DNA of 64,000 bases from Tricholoma matsutake. Its lineage: Eukaryota; Basidiomycota; Agaricomycetes; Agaricales; Tricholomataceae. The DNA is taken from the NCBI GenBank assembly GCA_026075535.2, contig AP026548.1, forward strand, positions 7,068,001 to 7,132,000. Reading direction: 5' to 3'. Of this stretch, positions 1 through 10,688 are shown one piece after another; within the stretch, counting starts at the first letter, position 1, and each line of letters begins with the position of its first letter. The position numbers were made by a program, and so were the translations under genes. The notes under the pieces are model-generated. The model ran no database searches. It saw nothing but the letters and a program-made list of their open reading frames with translations, and was not told the origin of the DNA.

Positions 1-1788
1 TGAAACATGGTTTTTCTGGTTTGTGGTTGGCCACACCCTGGGCAAGTTGAAGCCAGAAGTTGCTCTTGGTGGTTCAGATGGCTCTGTAAGGTCATGCCTG
101 GCAGTGCAAATGTATACACAAGGCAAGATGAGTTGTCTATTTCCCTCCCTGTAGAGTGTTCACAACTTGAGCACTGTCATGTGGATGAGGTAACAGGCTG
201 GCTAGTTTCTAGCAGCTGTTCCAGAATGTGATAATAATGTCAGTCCAGGCACTAAGACATCAGGAAAATGACACGGCATTGGAGTTTCTAGGCGGTCTGA
301 TCCATGGGACCAAGAGGCGGGGCAGGCAGGAGAGGGAGTGAGCGAGAGCTGAGCGATGGCAGGTCAGTTGGCCCTGACACAGGAGGCTGAATGGCAGCTA
401 GAGGAATAGAGGGTACCCAGGCACAAGGGGGTGTCAGCACCCAAATCCCGCACATCAGGTGGGGGGGGTCCAGAGGACCTGCTAAAAAAAATATTTGACA
501 TCAAAGTTTTGAAAGGTCAGGTCATGTCTAGGGTGTTCTAGAGCTGCAAATTTGGCTCCAAAACATGTTCTGTCTCTTGGTTTCCCCACCCAATGCAGCA
601 GATTTGGCCTCCAGCCCACACTCAGTGTTGTTCCTGACCTTCCCTAGTATATTATAATAATGCATTGGCATCATTGTACTGGAAATACCACCAAACCTTG
701 TCAATTCTTTCAAAGTATTTAAATTGTTGGAATTTGGGTTTGCAAGTTGTGTGATGCTGCCCCCTGTTATTTATTTTCTACAAGACTACATTTAGTTTTC
801 TTAGGTTTCTCATTATGGTTTGCAGTTGTGGTAGTCTGACACATGATCCGTTTGCCTCGCGAGCTCACCAAGGCCAAACAAAAATATCTGATTGGGGGTT
901 GTCTCACCTTTGCGAGATTACCAAATAAGTAATAGGTGTACTAGTGTACTAGTAAATCAAGTGTAAATACCTGGCTGATAAGAGAGGAAGAATGGGAAAA
1001 TTACAGAAGAGCCTTCAGTGCACAAGGTAGCAGACACTGAAGGTGTATAGGAGGTGTGATGACTGAGGGAGTTGATCACACAGGTCGTGAAACACCTCGT
1101 CCACTCATTGACTTGGGTTTGACATGTGTGTGACAGGCTGGTTGATGATTTTGATCCAGGGAGTTACCCAAAATAGGCTGACACATGATGGGAAACTACC
1201 ATATATAGAAGGATGGGGAGGGGGGGGGGTCCTGGATGGCTGCTTAAAAAAAATTATGAGTGGATGTCTAAAATTTGCAGCCTGTCACCCCCTTGCCCAG
1301 GCACTGTTGTCCACAGCTGAGTGCAAGGTGTTGACATGGAGGAGGATCTCTTGCAGCATCTGGAATGTTTTTGTGTGTGTCACTGTCAGCAGGAGCAGCA
1401 GCAGGGGCAGTGACTGGTGCTGGCATGGCAGGCACAACACAGGTGACCATTGTGGATGTGCGTAGGGGTGGATATGGGTATATCTCACCTATCATCTTTG
1501 CCTGTAGCAGCTCATGAGTAGATGGAGAAGATGAGAGAACAGATCCTCACCCAGGGGAGGATGTTCTTGATCTCCTGCTGCATGCAGTGGTCAACTGACA
1601 TATCCACTGCTGGTGCCAAGTGGGTGGTGTTGGGTGGAGGAAAAAGTGTGACACAATGCCGAGCTGATTTTTTTGTGCTGGTGTTCTTCGTGCCACTGCA
1701 TGGGCATGGTGGGCTCCAGGAATAATGCTAGGTGACAGGTCAGGGAGGGAGGACAACATGTGGAAGCAATCACATACCTTTGCCATTT
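1..1788. other. No gene recognised; flank of the copia insertion
   Basis: I see no coding region here. Open frames on both strands are short, have no recognisable domain and no consistent splice pattern. The stretch has short homopolymer runs (G runs near 460 and 1210, A runs near 485 and 1250). It joins 7496-8972 as the sequence that existed before the copia element inserted, so the two flanks should be read together. Confidence 0.4.
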
Positions 1789-1793
1789 CTCCT

Positions 1794-1997
1794 TATTGGG
1801 ATTATGGTGTGAAGGAGAAGTTCGAAGGGATTAAATGATAGGAGTTCAGGACAAGGGAGAACATCTCATATTCTCCTATACTACAATGTACATATGTTGT
1901 GATCTATAAATACACTGTGTTCTATTTTTATATGTGATGTGCTAGTGTTGTGCTTGTGATGCGCTAACATATTGCGCTAGGATTGACTATCCCAACA
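1794..1997 (-). repeat. Copia element 1, 3' LTR
   Basis: The second 204-bp LTR copy, downstream on the minus strand. The target-site repeat CTCCT directly precedes it at 1789-1793 in plus coordinates. Confidence 0.92.
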
Positions 1998-2356
1998 CTC
2001 CCCCTCAAGCCTAGCACGGTTGAGTCTATAGGAATGGTTAATAAATAATTGAAATATTAAATTTCTCACCTTTCAGGTGCATTAAAACCTCTATGTGGTG
2101 GAAAACCCTGTGGGAAAAACCAACTCACATGCAAGGAAAGCTACTGAGTTTGCGCGTCAACTGGATTCCCATCTCTGCCCTATGTCATATATATTTTGGC
2201 CTTGGTAATGCCTTTGCTAACACATCTGCTGTTTGTTCTGGGTCTCAACAGTTTTGTATATCGAGTATTTTGTCTGTTACTAGTGTTCAGACCCAGTGAT
2301 GGTGAATAGCGATATGTTTTGATCGCTGGTGAAATTGAGGATTATGTGTCAATATT

Positions 2357-5300
2357 ATGGATCCTTCATTATCACTTTTAATTTCTGTCGGTGAGTTCTG
2401 TGAGAATCTGAGTTCATTGTACAAATTTCTCAGCCATGTCGCCTCTCATCCAGCCTCTGACAGCACTACATATTCTGCTTCTGTAGAGGACAATGCTATC
2501 ACAGTTTGTTTCTTTGATTTCCATGTGATTGCTCCCCCTGCTGCTAGAAAAACATAGCCAGTTGTGGATTTGAGGTCATCAGCATTTGCATATCCGTGGA
2601 AGAGGTTTCCAGTTCCAGTTTCATCTTGGGATTTTCTATATGTTATCCCTAGAGTTTTCATACCCACCAGGTATTCATGTATTTGCTTTATTGCACCATG
2701 GTGTTTTAAACCTGGGTTTGTGGTGTAGGCAGCCAATTTATTAACTGCGTAGCTTATGTCTGGTCTTGTGGAATTTGCCAAAAATCGCAGACTCCCCAAT
2801 AATCATGCATATTAATTGCTTCGATTGGGTTCATTATCATCCAGATTTGGTCCAAACTTTATATTGGGGTCCATGGGTATACCGGTAGGATTTGCATCAT
2901 CTATTCCTTTGTTACGAGAATATTTTCAATATATCTCTGTTGAGATATAGTTATTGTGTTCTCAGTTTGTGTAACTTCAATGCCAACAATTTTACTCGGC
3001 TCTCCAAGGTCTGTTACATCCCATTCTGAGCAGAGTGTTTCTTTCATATGATCCATCATTTTATCAGATGAAGCAAAAAGTAGTGAGTTGTCCACCCAGA
3101 TGCCATTATTCTGAAGTCATTACCATTGCATCATATATACATGCATGGATCAGAAAGTAAGCACGCATAGCTGTGGATTTTGAGTTTGCCATCAAGTTCA
3201 TTATTCCACTCTCAGCCTGCCTGTTTTAAACCATAAAGTGTTTTGACTAACCTGCATACTCAACCTGTTCCATCTTCACATCCTTCAGGCTGTTGCATAT
3301 ATATTGCCTCCTGCAAAGTGCTGTTTAGATATGCGCCCTTTACGTCCATTTAGTGTTTAAAGGTCCAGTCTGTAGGACCAAAAAAAAGACCGAAACTGAA
3401 CTGAACTGGACCGATTAGGACTGGACCAGTGGTCTATTTATGGACCAGTCTTTTTCAGTCCAGTTGCTGGTCTTTCATTTTGAAAAATATAGTAGGACCG
3501 ATGAAAAACTGGTTGTGACCGGTTTTTCGTCCCAACGTATGTTAGACCTTACTCCCACACATATTTACTTCATTTTTGGTCCCTGGATCATCAAAAATGG
3601 TCAAGAATTGGTTGAGATATGACCAAAAACATTTTTGTACGAGTATTTTGTTGTATCAGAACAACTTTGATTGCATTGCTTATTACCTGAGCTATAATTT
3701 TTTTTGTACAGCTATATAACATCATAAAAGTAACAACAACACACCTAATCATCTGTACCATGGGATTTTATCTATATAACAGCCCAAATGAGTGCAACTA
3801 CAAACTACAAATTACAAACTACAAACTGCAACTTGAATGCATGTCCTTTCGGTTTTGGCCATATCTCAGTCAAATCTTGACGGAATTGCTTAAATGTTGG
3901 ATCGGTCTACGGAGCATTACAATCTCTATCCATGAATATAATATATATGAGGTGATGGTCATATCTGTCGAGATACATATGGGTTATTTGGCACAATAAA
4001 TGTTGCGACAAAAAACCAGTCTGAACCAGTCTTTTTTTGGTCCATGGACCGATTAGGACTGGTCCTAAAGGGTCTAGTTGTGGTCCTCCAATATCTGGGT
4101 CGGTCCTAGACTGGTTGCCCCATTTGGAAGTCAAAAACCGGACTGGACTGGACCTTTAAACACTATGTCCATTTGTTGTAACTTGAGTCCCTTTCCAGGT
4201 ACAAGTGCTAGTATTGCACGTAATGTATCCATCCTGACAACTGGTGAGAATGTTTCCCTATAATCAAATCTGGGTCATTGTGCATATCCTTTTGCCACTA
4301 ATCTTGCTCGATACCTTACTACTTCCCCTTCTTTATTGCACTTTTTGACAAAGATCCATTTATTTTTGATTGGTACTGCATCGTGAAGTTTCTGGACAAG
4401 TTTCCAAGTCCCCTTCTCCAATAATAAATCCAATTCAGTCTTCATGGCCTTTTGCCATTCAGGCCCATCCAGGGAGTTCTTTGCATCTTCGAGACTCGTA
4501 AGTTCATCTCCAGCAACAATTGCATAGACTTCTTCTATTGATAAGAAATTGTCATCTTCCTCATATGCAAAAGAATTGTGAAGGTGTTTATAATCAATAT
4601 GAATTCCACACATCTTCCGCGGTTCGTCAATATCTATATCTTCCTGTGTTTCATTCTGTTTTTGCTTCTTGGGTGCAAGATTCTGAGTTGTATCATCAGA
4701 ATCTGTTACACCCATTGGTGGCGTGCTACCTGCAGACTCCCCCTCACGTGGTAAATCGGGTGTAATTTCAATATGGTCTGGAGTTGATTTTTCTGTAGGT
4801 GTAATAATATTCTGAAAGTTGTGGGATGTAAGTACTTTGCAAGTTTCCACATTGTAATATTTTACTGCCCCAGCACCATCATCGTAGCTGACATATGCTC
4901 GGCACCTTGATTTTGGTAGCATTTTTTGGGGTTTCTTTTGACCTTGCAGTAATATCCATATGTGGCTTCCAAATTCCCATAAATGTGATACATTGGGTTT
5001 TATTTTGTGCCATCCTTTGTGAGGTGTTGATTTCGGGAGATGTTTTGTAAATGATCAGTTACAAAGGTAAGCAGCGTGTAAAACTGCATATTCCCAAAGA
5101 AATTCAGGAAGTTGGCCAGCAGTTATCATGGTGTGTGATAGTTCAACTGCGCCATACTCACAGTTAGTCTTACTTCTATACTGCGTTCATTGCACCATTT
5201 TTCCAACTTCTCGTTTACAAATTCTTTTCTGCAATCAATTTGAATCCCCTTTGGTTTTCAACCTTGAGTTATTAGATGTGTCAAATAATTTATTACCACT

Positions 5301-5827
5301 TGTGTTGAGTCCAATTTCTCTTTCAAACACTGGACAGTTATGTAGCATTTTGCGTCGTCCACACATAACAAGTAATATTGATTTCCATTTATTGATTTGA
5401 TCGCATATTTTCCCCATAAGTCAATATGCGTCAATTCTCTGGGTTCAGTTTGTCACGTGGATATTTTAGGAAAGGGTTCTATGTGTTGCTTCACCTTGGT
5501 ACATGTGATACAGTCTGGTTTAGGACTGTGTTTATCGACATTAAATCCATCGACCAAATTCCTATCCAATAATTTCTGCAGGCCAGAATACCTGACGTGC
5601 CTGAAGTGCCTGTGCCAAGTTTCCCAATTGGGTGCTGCATCATTATTGATGAATGATCAGTGATCAGCGGCTTCTATTGCAAGTGTCGGGTGTCAGTCGC
5701 ATAGAGTTAATTCCATCTTGTATAAGTGGTTGTTAACCTTGTTCCCTTGTGCTATTTTCTTCCCCTCCTTAGTGACAAAGGTAATTCTTCCCTTTCCACC
5801 CATATATCTTCCCCCAGCTGCATCCTG
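2357..5827 (-). pseudogene. Copia element 1 integrase, reverse transcriptase and RNase H (broken)
   Basis: The minus strand keeps recognisable pieces in several frames. The pre-integrase zinc region is near 5500-5640 (WETWHRHF…CITCTK). The start of the integrase core is near 5330-5440 (THIDLWGKYAIKSINGNQYY, then VDDAKCY). The N-terminal reverse transcriptase is at 4275-4922 (WQKAMKTELDLL…NKWIF.KK…RARLVAKGYAQ). RT motif A near 3330-3352 and 4165-4190 (QMDVKGAYLN) is split by the nested element. A later RT part lies at 2901-3095, where the catalytic YVDD reads WVDN. RNase H is at 2446-2799 (TGYVFLAAGGAITWKSKKQ…LSSTEAEY). Loss of one catalytic Asp, the frame breaks and the insertion make it inactive. 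Confidence 0.85.
3352..4164. mobile_element. Nested non-autonomous DNA transposon with GGTCC-rich ends
   Basis: This 813-bp insertion splits the copia reverse transcriptase. It has perfect 19-bp inverted ends, AGTGTTTAAAGGTCCAGTC at 3352-3370 and its complement at 4146-4164. A 10-bp flanking repeat is present as acgtccattt (3342-3351) and atgtccattt (4165-4174), one C/T mismatch. Removing the insertion and one copy restores the conserved RT motif, which fixes the ends exactly. Both subterminal regions (about 150 bp) are crowded with GGACC/GGTCC and ACTGG/CCAGT words able to fold back. I see no transposase. A 9-10 bp target repeat would suit a Mutator-like family, but the family is unassigned. 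A related end lies at 56147. Confidence 0.85.
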
Positions 5828-7228
5828 TCACCCCAACAAAATCAAATTATTCCGTGTTCCATGTACATGGAGTACGTCCTCCAAGCGCAAAATATAATTG
5901 TGACCATTACATGTCAAAATTAATTCAATGGTTCTGTGGCCCTCAATTTTTGCTTCTTTACCACCTACACCTGTTATGGAACATTTTTCCACAGGTGTGT
6001 ATGCAATAAAGGCTTCTCTTTGATGTGTAACATGCAAAGTTGTTGCTGAATCAGCTAACCAGTCATACCAGATCAATCGCTCATCATTTCCATCAAGGTT
6101 ACAGGCTTTGTATGTGTCAAAATTGTAAAGTTCTTCATTTACTGGAAATGCGATCAATTCCTCCCCCATATTTGAATCTTTGGTACCCTTCTTTGATCCC
6201 TCTTTTTGTTTCTCTTTTCCCTTCTTTTTCCTCCAACAATCTCTTTCCTTATGTCCTATTTTTCCACAGTTCTGACATTTGTTACTGGCATATCTGTGAC
6301 ATTTACTTGACCAATGTCCTGGTTGCTTACAATGTTCACAATAAGGTTTGTTGGAGGATTTATGATTGGTGATGCACTCTTCCAAAGTTCTGGTAGTTCT
6401 GCTATTCTTCTGGGTATTAACCAGGTTTGTGCTAGAACCATTAGAATACTTGTTATGCGAGCGCATCATACAAATTTTATATTCCTCCCATAATAAACCA
6501 ATAAAGGAATCTGAGGACATTCTCCTTTTGGGGTCCAGATCATTGGGATCATTGGCATTCCCATTATGGGGTTTGATGTAAGTCTGCCAAGACAAAGGTA
6601 AAGACACTGAAATAGTTGCTTTGAAGTGCGTGTCCGAAACATGGAATTCAGCATTGGGGAATTTATTGATGCAGTTGCAATATGATTTAAGCATGTCAAG
6701 GTGCTTTGGGAGATCATCTGCTTCTAGTATCTTGGTCTCGTATAACAAGCACTGTATATGATTTACTGTTTGATGTGCCTTGTTCTTGTGAGTGACCATA
6801 AGTGCTGAATACATCGCTTCAGCTGATGTTTTCGATCCGACGTGATTCATTTGAGAGGAGGTGACGTTATGCATGATTACTTGTTGCGCCCAAGAGTCAT
6901 TTTTGTCCCAGTTATTTGCGTTAATGGGATCTTTGGTTTCATCTGGTTGTTTCACACTGCCAGTAGTATATCCAGTTATATCACAATTGATAAATACCCT
7001 TTTCATTCTCTCCTTCCATTTGTGCCAATTCTCATCCGTTAAGTGATCACATTCAGCAATTTTGTTCACATTTGAATATTCTTTTGTCCGAATCAATTCG
7101 ATTGCTGGTTGAGCTGTGGCCTGTTGCTATTGTCAAGAAGCATTAGAGGTGTAAATTCTGCTAGCTCGAATAGGGGTTGAGGGTGCATCTTCCTCAGGCT
7201 CTTCTGGTTCAATGAGGTGATCTGACAT
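5828..7228 (-). pseudogene. Copia element 1 gag and protease region (broken)
   Basis: The likely original start is the ATG at 7228, in frame with a long open stretch from 7096 to 5828. Between them are an in-frame TGA and TAG near 7130. The product begins with a gag domain of the copia type (NW.KW followed by helices). It then has two CCHC zinc knuckles (CEHCKQPGHWSSKC and CQNCGKIGHKERDC, around 6235-6350). A basic stretch follows, then WLADSATT…H, the place of the aspartic protease where the usual motif is D-S-G/A. The frame then meets a TGA in LLG*QD where copia proteins often carry Arg. In the intact element gag would package the RNA and the protease would cut the polyprotein. It is non-functional here. 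Confidence 0.85.
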
Positions 7229-7274
7229 AGTGTGTCCAAGTCCAGAACAAGTTATTTAAATATGAAAAAGGCCA

Positions 7275-7286
7275 GGGCCCATAACC
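7275..7286 (-). promoter_or_regulatory. Primer binding site matching the anticodon arm of tRNA-iMet
   Basis: Directly against the 5' LTR with no spacer, the minus strand reads GGTTATGGGCCC, followed by TGG. This is complementary to the anticodon stem-loop region of eukaryotic initiator methionine tRNA (…GGGCCCATAACC…), not to its 3' end. Drosophila copia and yeast Ty5 use such a cut 'half-tRNA' primer. The same string is found at the second copia element (58980). Confidence 0.8.
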
Positions 7287-7490
7287 TATTGGGATTATGG
7301 TGTGAAGGAGAAGTTCGAAGGGATTAAATGATGGGAGTTCAGGACAAGGTAGAATGTCTCATATTCTCCTATACTATGATGTACATATGTTGTGATCTAT
7401 AAATACATTGTGTTATATTTTTATACGTGATGCGCTAGTGTTGCGCTTGTGATGCACTAACGTATTGTGCTAGCATTGACTATCCCAACA
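7287..7490 (-). repeat. Copia element 1, 5' LTR
   Basis: This 204-bp terminal repeat is the upstream LTR on the minus strand, next to the primer binding site at 7275-7286. It starts TGTTGGGATA and ends ATCCCAATA on that strand. It differs from the other copy at about 15 positions, several of them C/T or G/A changes at CpG sites (near 7424, 7434 and 7447). Confidence 0.92.
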
Positions 7491-7495
7491 CTCCT

Positions 7496-8972
7496 TGTCC
7501 TGACTGAACTCCTCCAGGTGTACGACAAGTGCTGCTTTGTTCAGTGCACTGTGGGGCAGCTTGAACCATTTGCAGAGAGCTTTGAGGTGAGCCTTGCTCC
7601 CCTCGCTAAAACAGATCAAAAGGTGTTAGTTGGTTTTCACAAGCACAAAGCGAGAGCTCATAGGGTTTCATAGATGACCTGGAACTCCCCATCAACAAAC
7701 TCACCCAGGAATGGGAGCTCAACAGTCATGGGAAAGTCAGCAGAAACAGCAGTGGCAGCCATGTCAGCAGGGGGAGGAACATTGAGGGAGAAACACATGC
7801 ACTTGGCACGATGCTCAGAAAGACCATCAGCTGACACAACAGTGGAGATGGCCATGGTGAGGATGATGGCAGCAGTGGCAAGGGAAAGGAGCAGAAAGAG
7901 GTTGAAAGAGTCAGAGGGGTTCATGTCAAAACAGGCCGGGAGCAGTATGAGACATTGGCCAACAACCTTGTTTGCCAAATTGTGAGCTGATTCAAGGGCA
8001 GTTCTGATGATTGGGGGGACACAAGATCAGTGTGGAACAACAAACGAGCAGGAAATGAGAGAAACAAATAGAATGAGTGAGAAACAGGAAGAAATGGAGG
8101 GCAACATGGAACCTCACCACCCAAGGCAAGGGCTCCCACTGTAGAGGCTGGATGGCTCAGTTAATGTGCCCAACCATTCATAACCATGCACAGACAGGAA
8201 GGGAAGAGGGAGAGAGAGAGAGACAAGGATGCCAGGGGATGTGATGTGCAAGCAAACTGCCAGCATGGCAGTTCAGCTTGGCATGATTGTGCCCATGGCA
8301 GAGATCCCAGGAACCAAACAGACATCCCACGGTCACAGATGTACCTGACTGATCAGGCATGTGACACTCACAGCTTGGGGAGCATCTTTTCCCAGAGAGA
8401 AGTAGCTGCAAAAAGCGAGCTGCAGCCAACTTTGAACCCCCCCATTTCCTGGCTTTCCCTCCACATGATGTAAATTCTGCTCCCAATGAGGCCATTGCTC
8501 ATGTGCATCTCTGCCTCCCACCTTTCATCATCACTAACATCTACTCATAGGGCACACACCACTGGCATCAAATTGGCCATGCATACACACAGCACTGGCA
8601 CCAATGCCTGTATGGTGAAACACAAGGTGATGTTGAAGAGGAGGAGCATACCCTCACCCCAATCCCAAAGGATGTAATGTCCAAGTTGTGAGGAATGTGT
8701 CAGATTGGTCTCATGGGGCATTGACAGAGAAGAGTATTCAGACTGCCTGTGAGTTCTTTGTTCTGAAGATCATGTGTGGAGATTTGATCCTGTTGAGCAG
8801 TTCATAGATATCAAGTTGATTGTGGAATCACAGCATTTCATCTATATCAGTATGTCAGTTTCATTCTTTGGTCATTGAGGTATATGTGAATACTTATATA
8901 CATCTTCTAGAGAATGAGTTCTTGTATGTCTATTACAAACTCTGCATCAATCAGTGTTAATGGTCATTCATA
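7496..8972. other. No gene recognised between copia and gypsy elements
   Basis: I find no supported gene. A 106-residue minus-strand frame at 7658-7978 contains one hydrophobic segment (LFLLLSLATAAIIL) but has no recognisable domain or clear splice context. A GA repeat lies near 8204-8224. The stretch continues the sequence at 1-1793. Confidence 0.35.
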
Positions 8973-8977
8973 GTATT

Positions 8978-9403
8978 TGTAAGGGGACTAGGGGGGTGCC
9001 CTGTGTGTTTTTCCTATTTTTTATGTTCGTCCCATATTTTTCCCCGCCTCATTTCCTTCTATTCTTCATTTTCTATGATTTTTCCGGATTTTATTACTAA
9101 TTTTCCCTTGCTATCATGTTTGTATATGTTGACACTTTTATATTTAGAGGTGGAGTACCCCTTCCGACACATACCCCTTGGTATGATGTCATTTGGCGGC
9201 CTTGATCCGCCTATCTCCGCCTTTTTCTATTTGTAGGTTATATTTGATTTTTGTCATCTTCACATATACTGGGCATCAGCAAGGGGATCCTTAGAGTTTT
9301 CTCTTCGGATTTCCCTTTGCTAGGTGCACCCCCAATCCCTGTATTATGTAGTATAATTTTAACTTTGGATTTCCCTTTGCTAGAGGCTTAGGTTGCCCTT
9401 ATA
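8978..9403 (+). repeat. Gypsy element 5' LTR
   Basis: A 426-bp LTR carrying the promoter of the element. It is almost identical to the 3' copy. Seven of the nine substitutions fall at CpG sites that became TG or CA in one copy. No primer binding site of a known tRNA is evident in the bases after 9403 (gtagaaaactctcccct). Confidence 0.93.
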
Positions 9404-9569
9404 GTAGAAAACTCTCCCCTAAGGCCCGAAAATCGCGAACGCGCTGCCCAAAATAGGCAGGTACGGACTGGACGACGCTTCCCAAAGCTCCACAGAGTCC
9501 CTACACACCGTTCCAGATACTCTCGCCTTTACCACGCCGCCATTTTCGCCAAACACACTCCCTAGCGAC

Positions 9570-10688
9570 ATGGACACATCAGAACGCTTCGACGCGCTTG
9601 AAAGCGATGTTTCCGGAATGCGCGCGCAAATCGACTCGCTTAAATCTACGATTGAAAACTTCGTTAGGACCCTCCAGGCTAACCCTACGACTAATAGTTC
9701 CCCCTTCACGACTCCAAGCGCACCCAACAACGACGTTTTGCCAAACGCGTCCACTAAGGAACGTGCCCAGATCAAACCGTCCCCCCCCGCCGAATTTAAT
9801 GGTGCACGTGCACAGGGACGTGCATTCCTTAATTCCTGTGAGTTATACATTAGTCTCCAGTCGCATCAATTCATCGATGAGGCTGCAAAAATTTATTGGG
9901 CCTTCACATACATGAAATCTGAACGCGCCTATCTCTATGTGGACCGTATCCTACGTCAAACTAAAGAACTCGGTTCTCTACCTTTCTCCACTTGGGGTGA
10001 ATTTCGAGCTGAGTTCATACGCCACTTCTGCCCCCTCAATGAATGCCACTGAGCAGTGACACAACTTGAGTCATCCACTTACCACCAGGGACGTCGATCC
10101 GTGGACGACTATATCGATGAGTTCAAGGATTTGGTGGACATGGCAGGGTATGGGAGTGGGTTACCAGTGGTGGTGAAGTTCCGACGGGGGCTCAACCAAG
10201 AAATTCAGGACCAGATTGCACAGATGTTGGAAGGGCGCCCAGCGGACGATGATATCCTTGCTTGGTATGAAGCTGCTTCACTCTGTGACGAGAACTGACT
10301 CACAAATGCAGCGTTTAATGCTGCATTCCGTGCTCCAACTACCACTCATACACCCTACACCTTCAATCGAAGCCTCCCCTGCCCTAACCCCATTCCTGCT
10401 CGTCAAACTCCCACACCAGCCATCAATGTCCCAGTACCAATGGATGTTGATGCAGCCCGCAGCCGTGCACGTAAGTTGGATCTCTGCTACCATTGTGGGG
10501 AACCTGGACACAGGGCTGGAGCGTGTCCCCATCGTCAGGATATCCGCATGCTCACCCCCGAGGGACGAGACGAACTCCTGCAAGATTTGTTGGCACTTGT
10601 AGATGTTGAGGAAGCGAAGGATCAAGTTGCAGAAGAGGTTAAGCTGGAAGTTGTAGAGGAGCAGGATTTTCCTATTCGCAGCGAGTGA
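9570..10688 (+). pseudogene. Gypsy gag, interrupted by two TGA codons
   Basis: The frame starts at ATG 9570 and runs to TGA 10688 in one phase, broken only by TGA at 10050-10052 and 10296-10298. The N-terminal third has a coiled-coil-like start (RFDALESDVSGMRAQIDSL). A retrotransposon gag domain follows (PAEFNGARAQGRAFLNSCEL … FRAEFIRHF…). Near residues 305-320 there is one CCHC knuckle (CYHCGEPGHRAGAC, about 10486-10530). Gag forms the particle and binds the RNA. The two TGA codons could each be a single CGA to TGA change. Confidence 0.9.

Larger units (their letters stand above)
1794..7490 (-). mobile_element. Ty1/copia LTR retrotransposon, degenerate, with nested DNA element
   Basis: A complete but inactive copia element on the minus strand. 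Two 204-bp LTRs (1794-1997 and 7287-7490) begin TGTTGGGATA and end ATCCCAATA on the minus strand, a degenerate inverted end pair. The 5-bp direct repeat CTCCT lies at 1789-1793 and 7491-7495, so both ends and the insertion are original. Internal order on the minus strand is primer site, gag with two zinc knuckles, protease-like motif, integrase, reverse transcriptase and RNase H, the copia order. I count about 15 differences between the LTRs (about 7%), so the insertion is not recent. An 813-bp DNA element interrupts the reverse transcriptase, and many stops break the frames. Confidence 0.93.

Noticed and set aside
8178..8521. Overlapping frames of 62-105 codons on both strands
   Set aside because: No domain, no codon preference and mutual overlap; chance frames in low-stop sequence.
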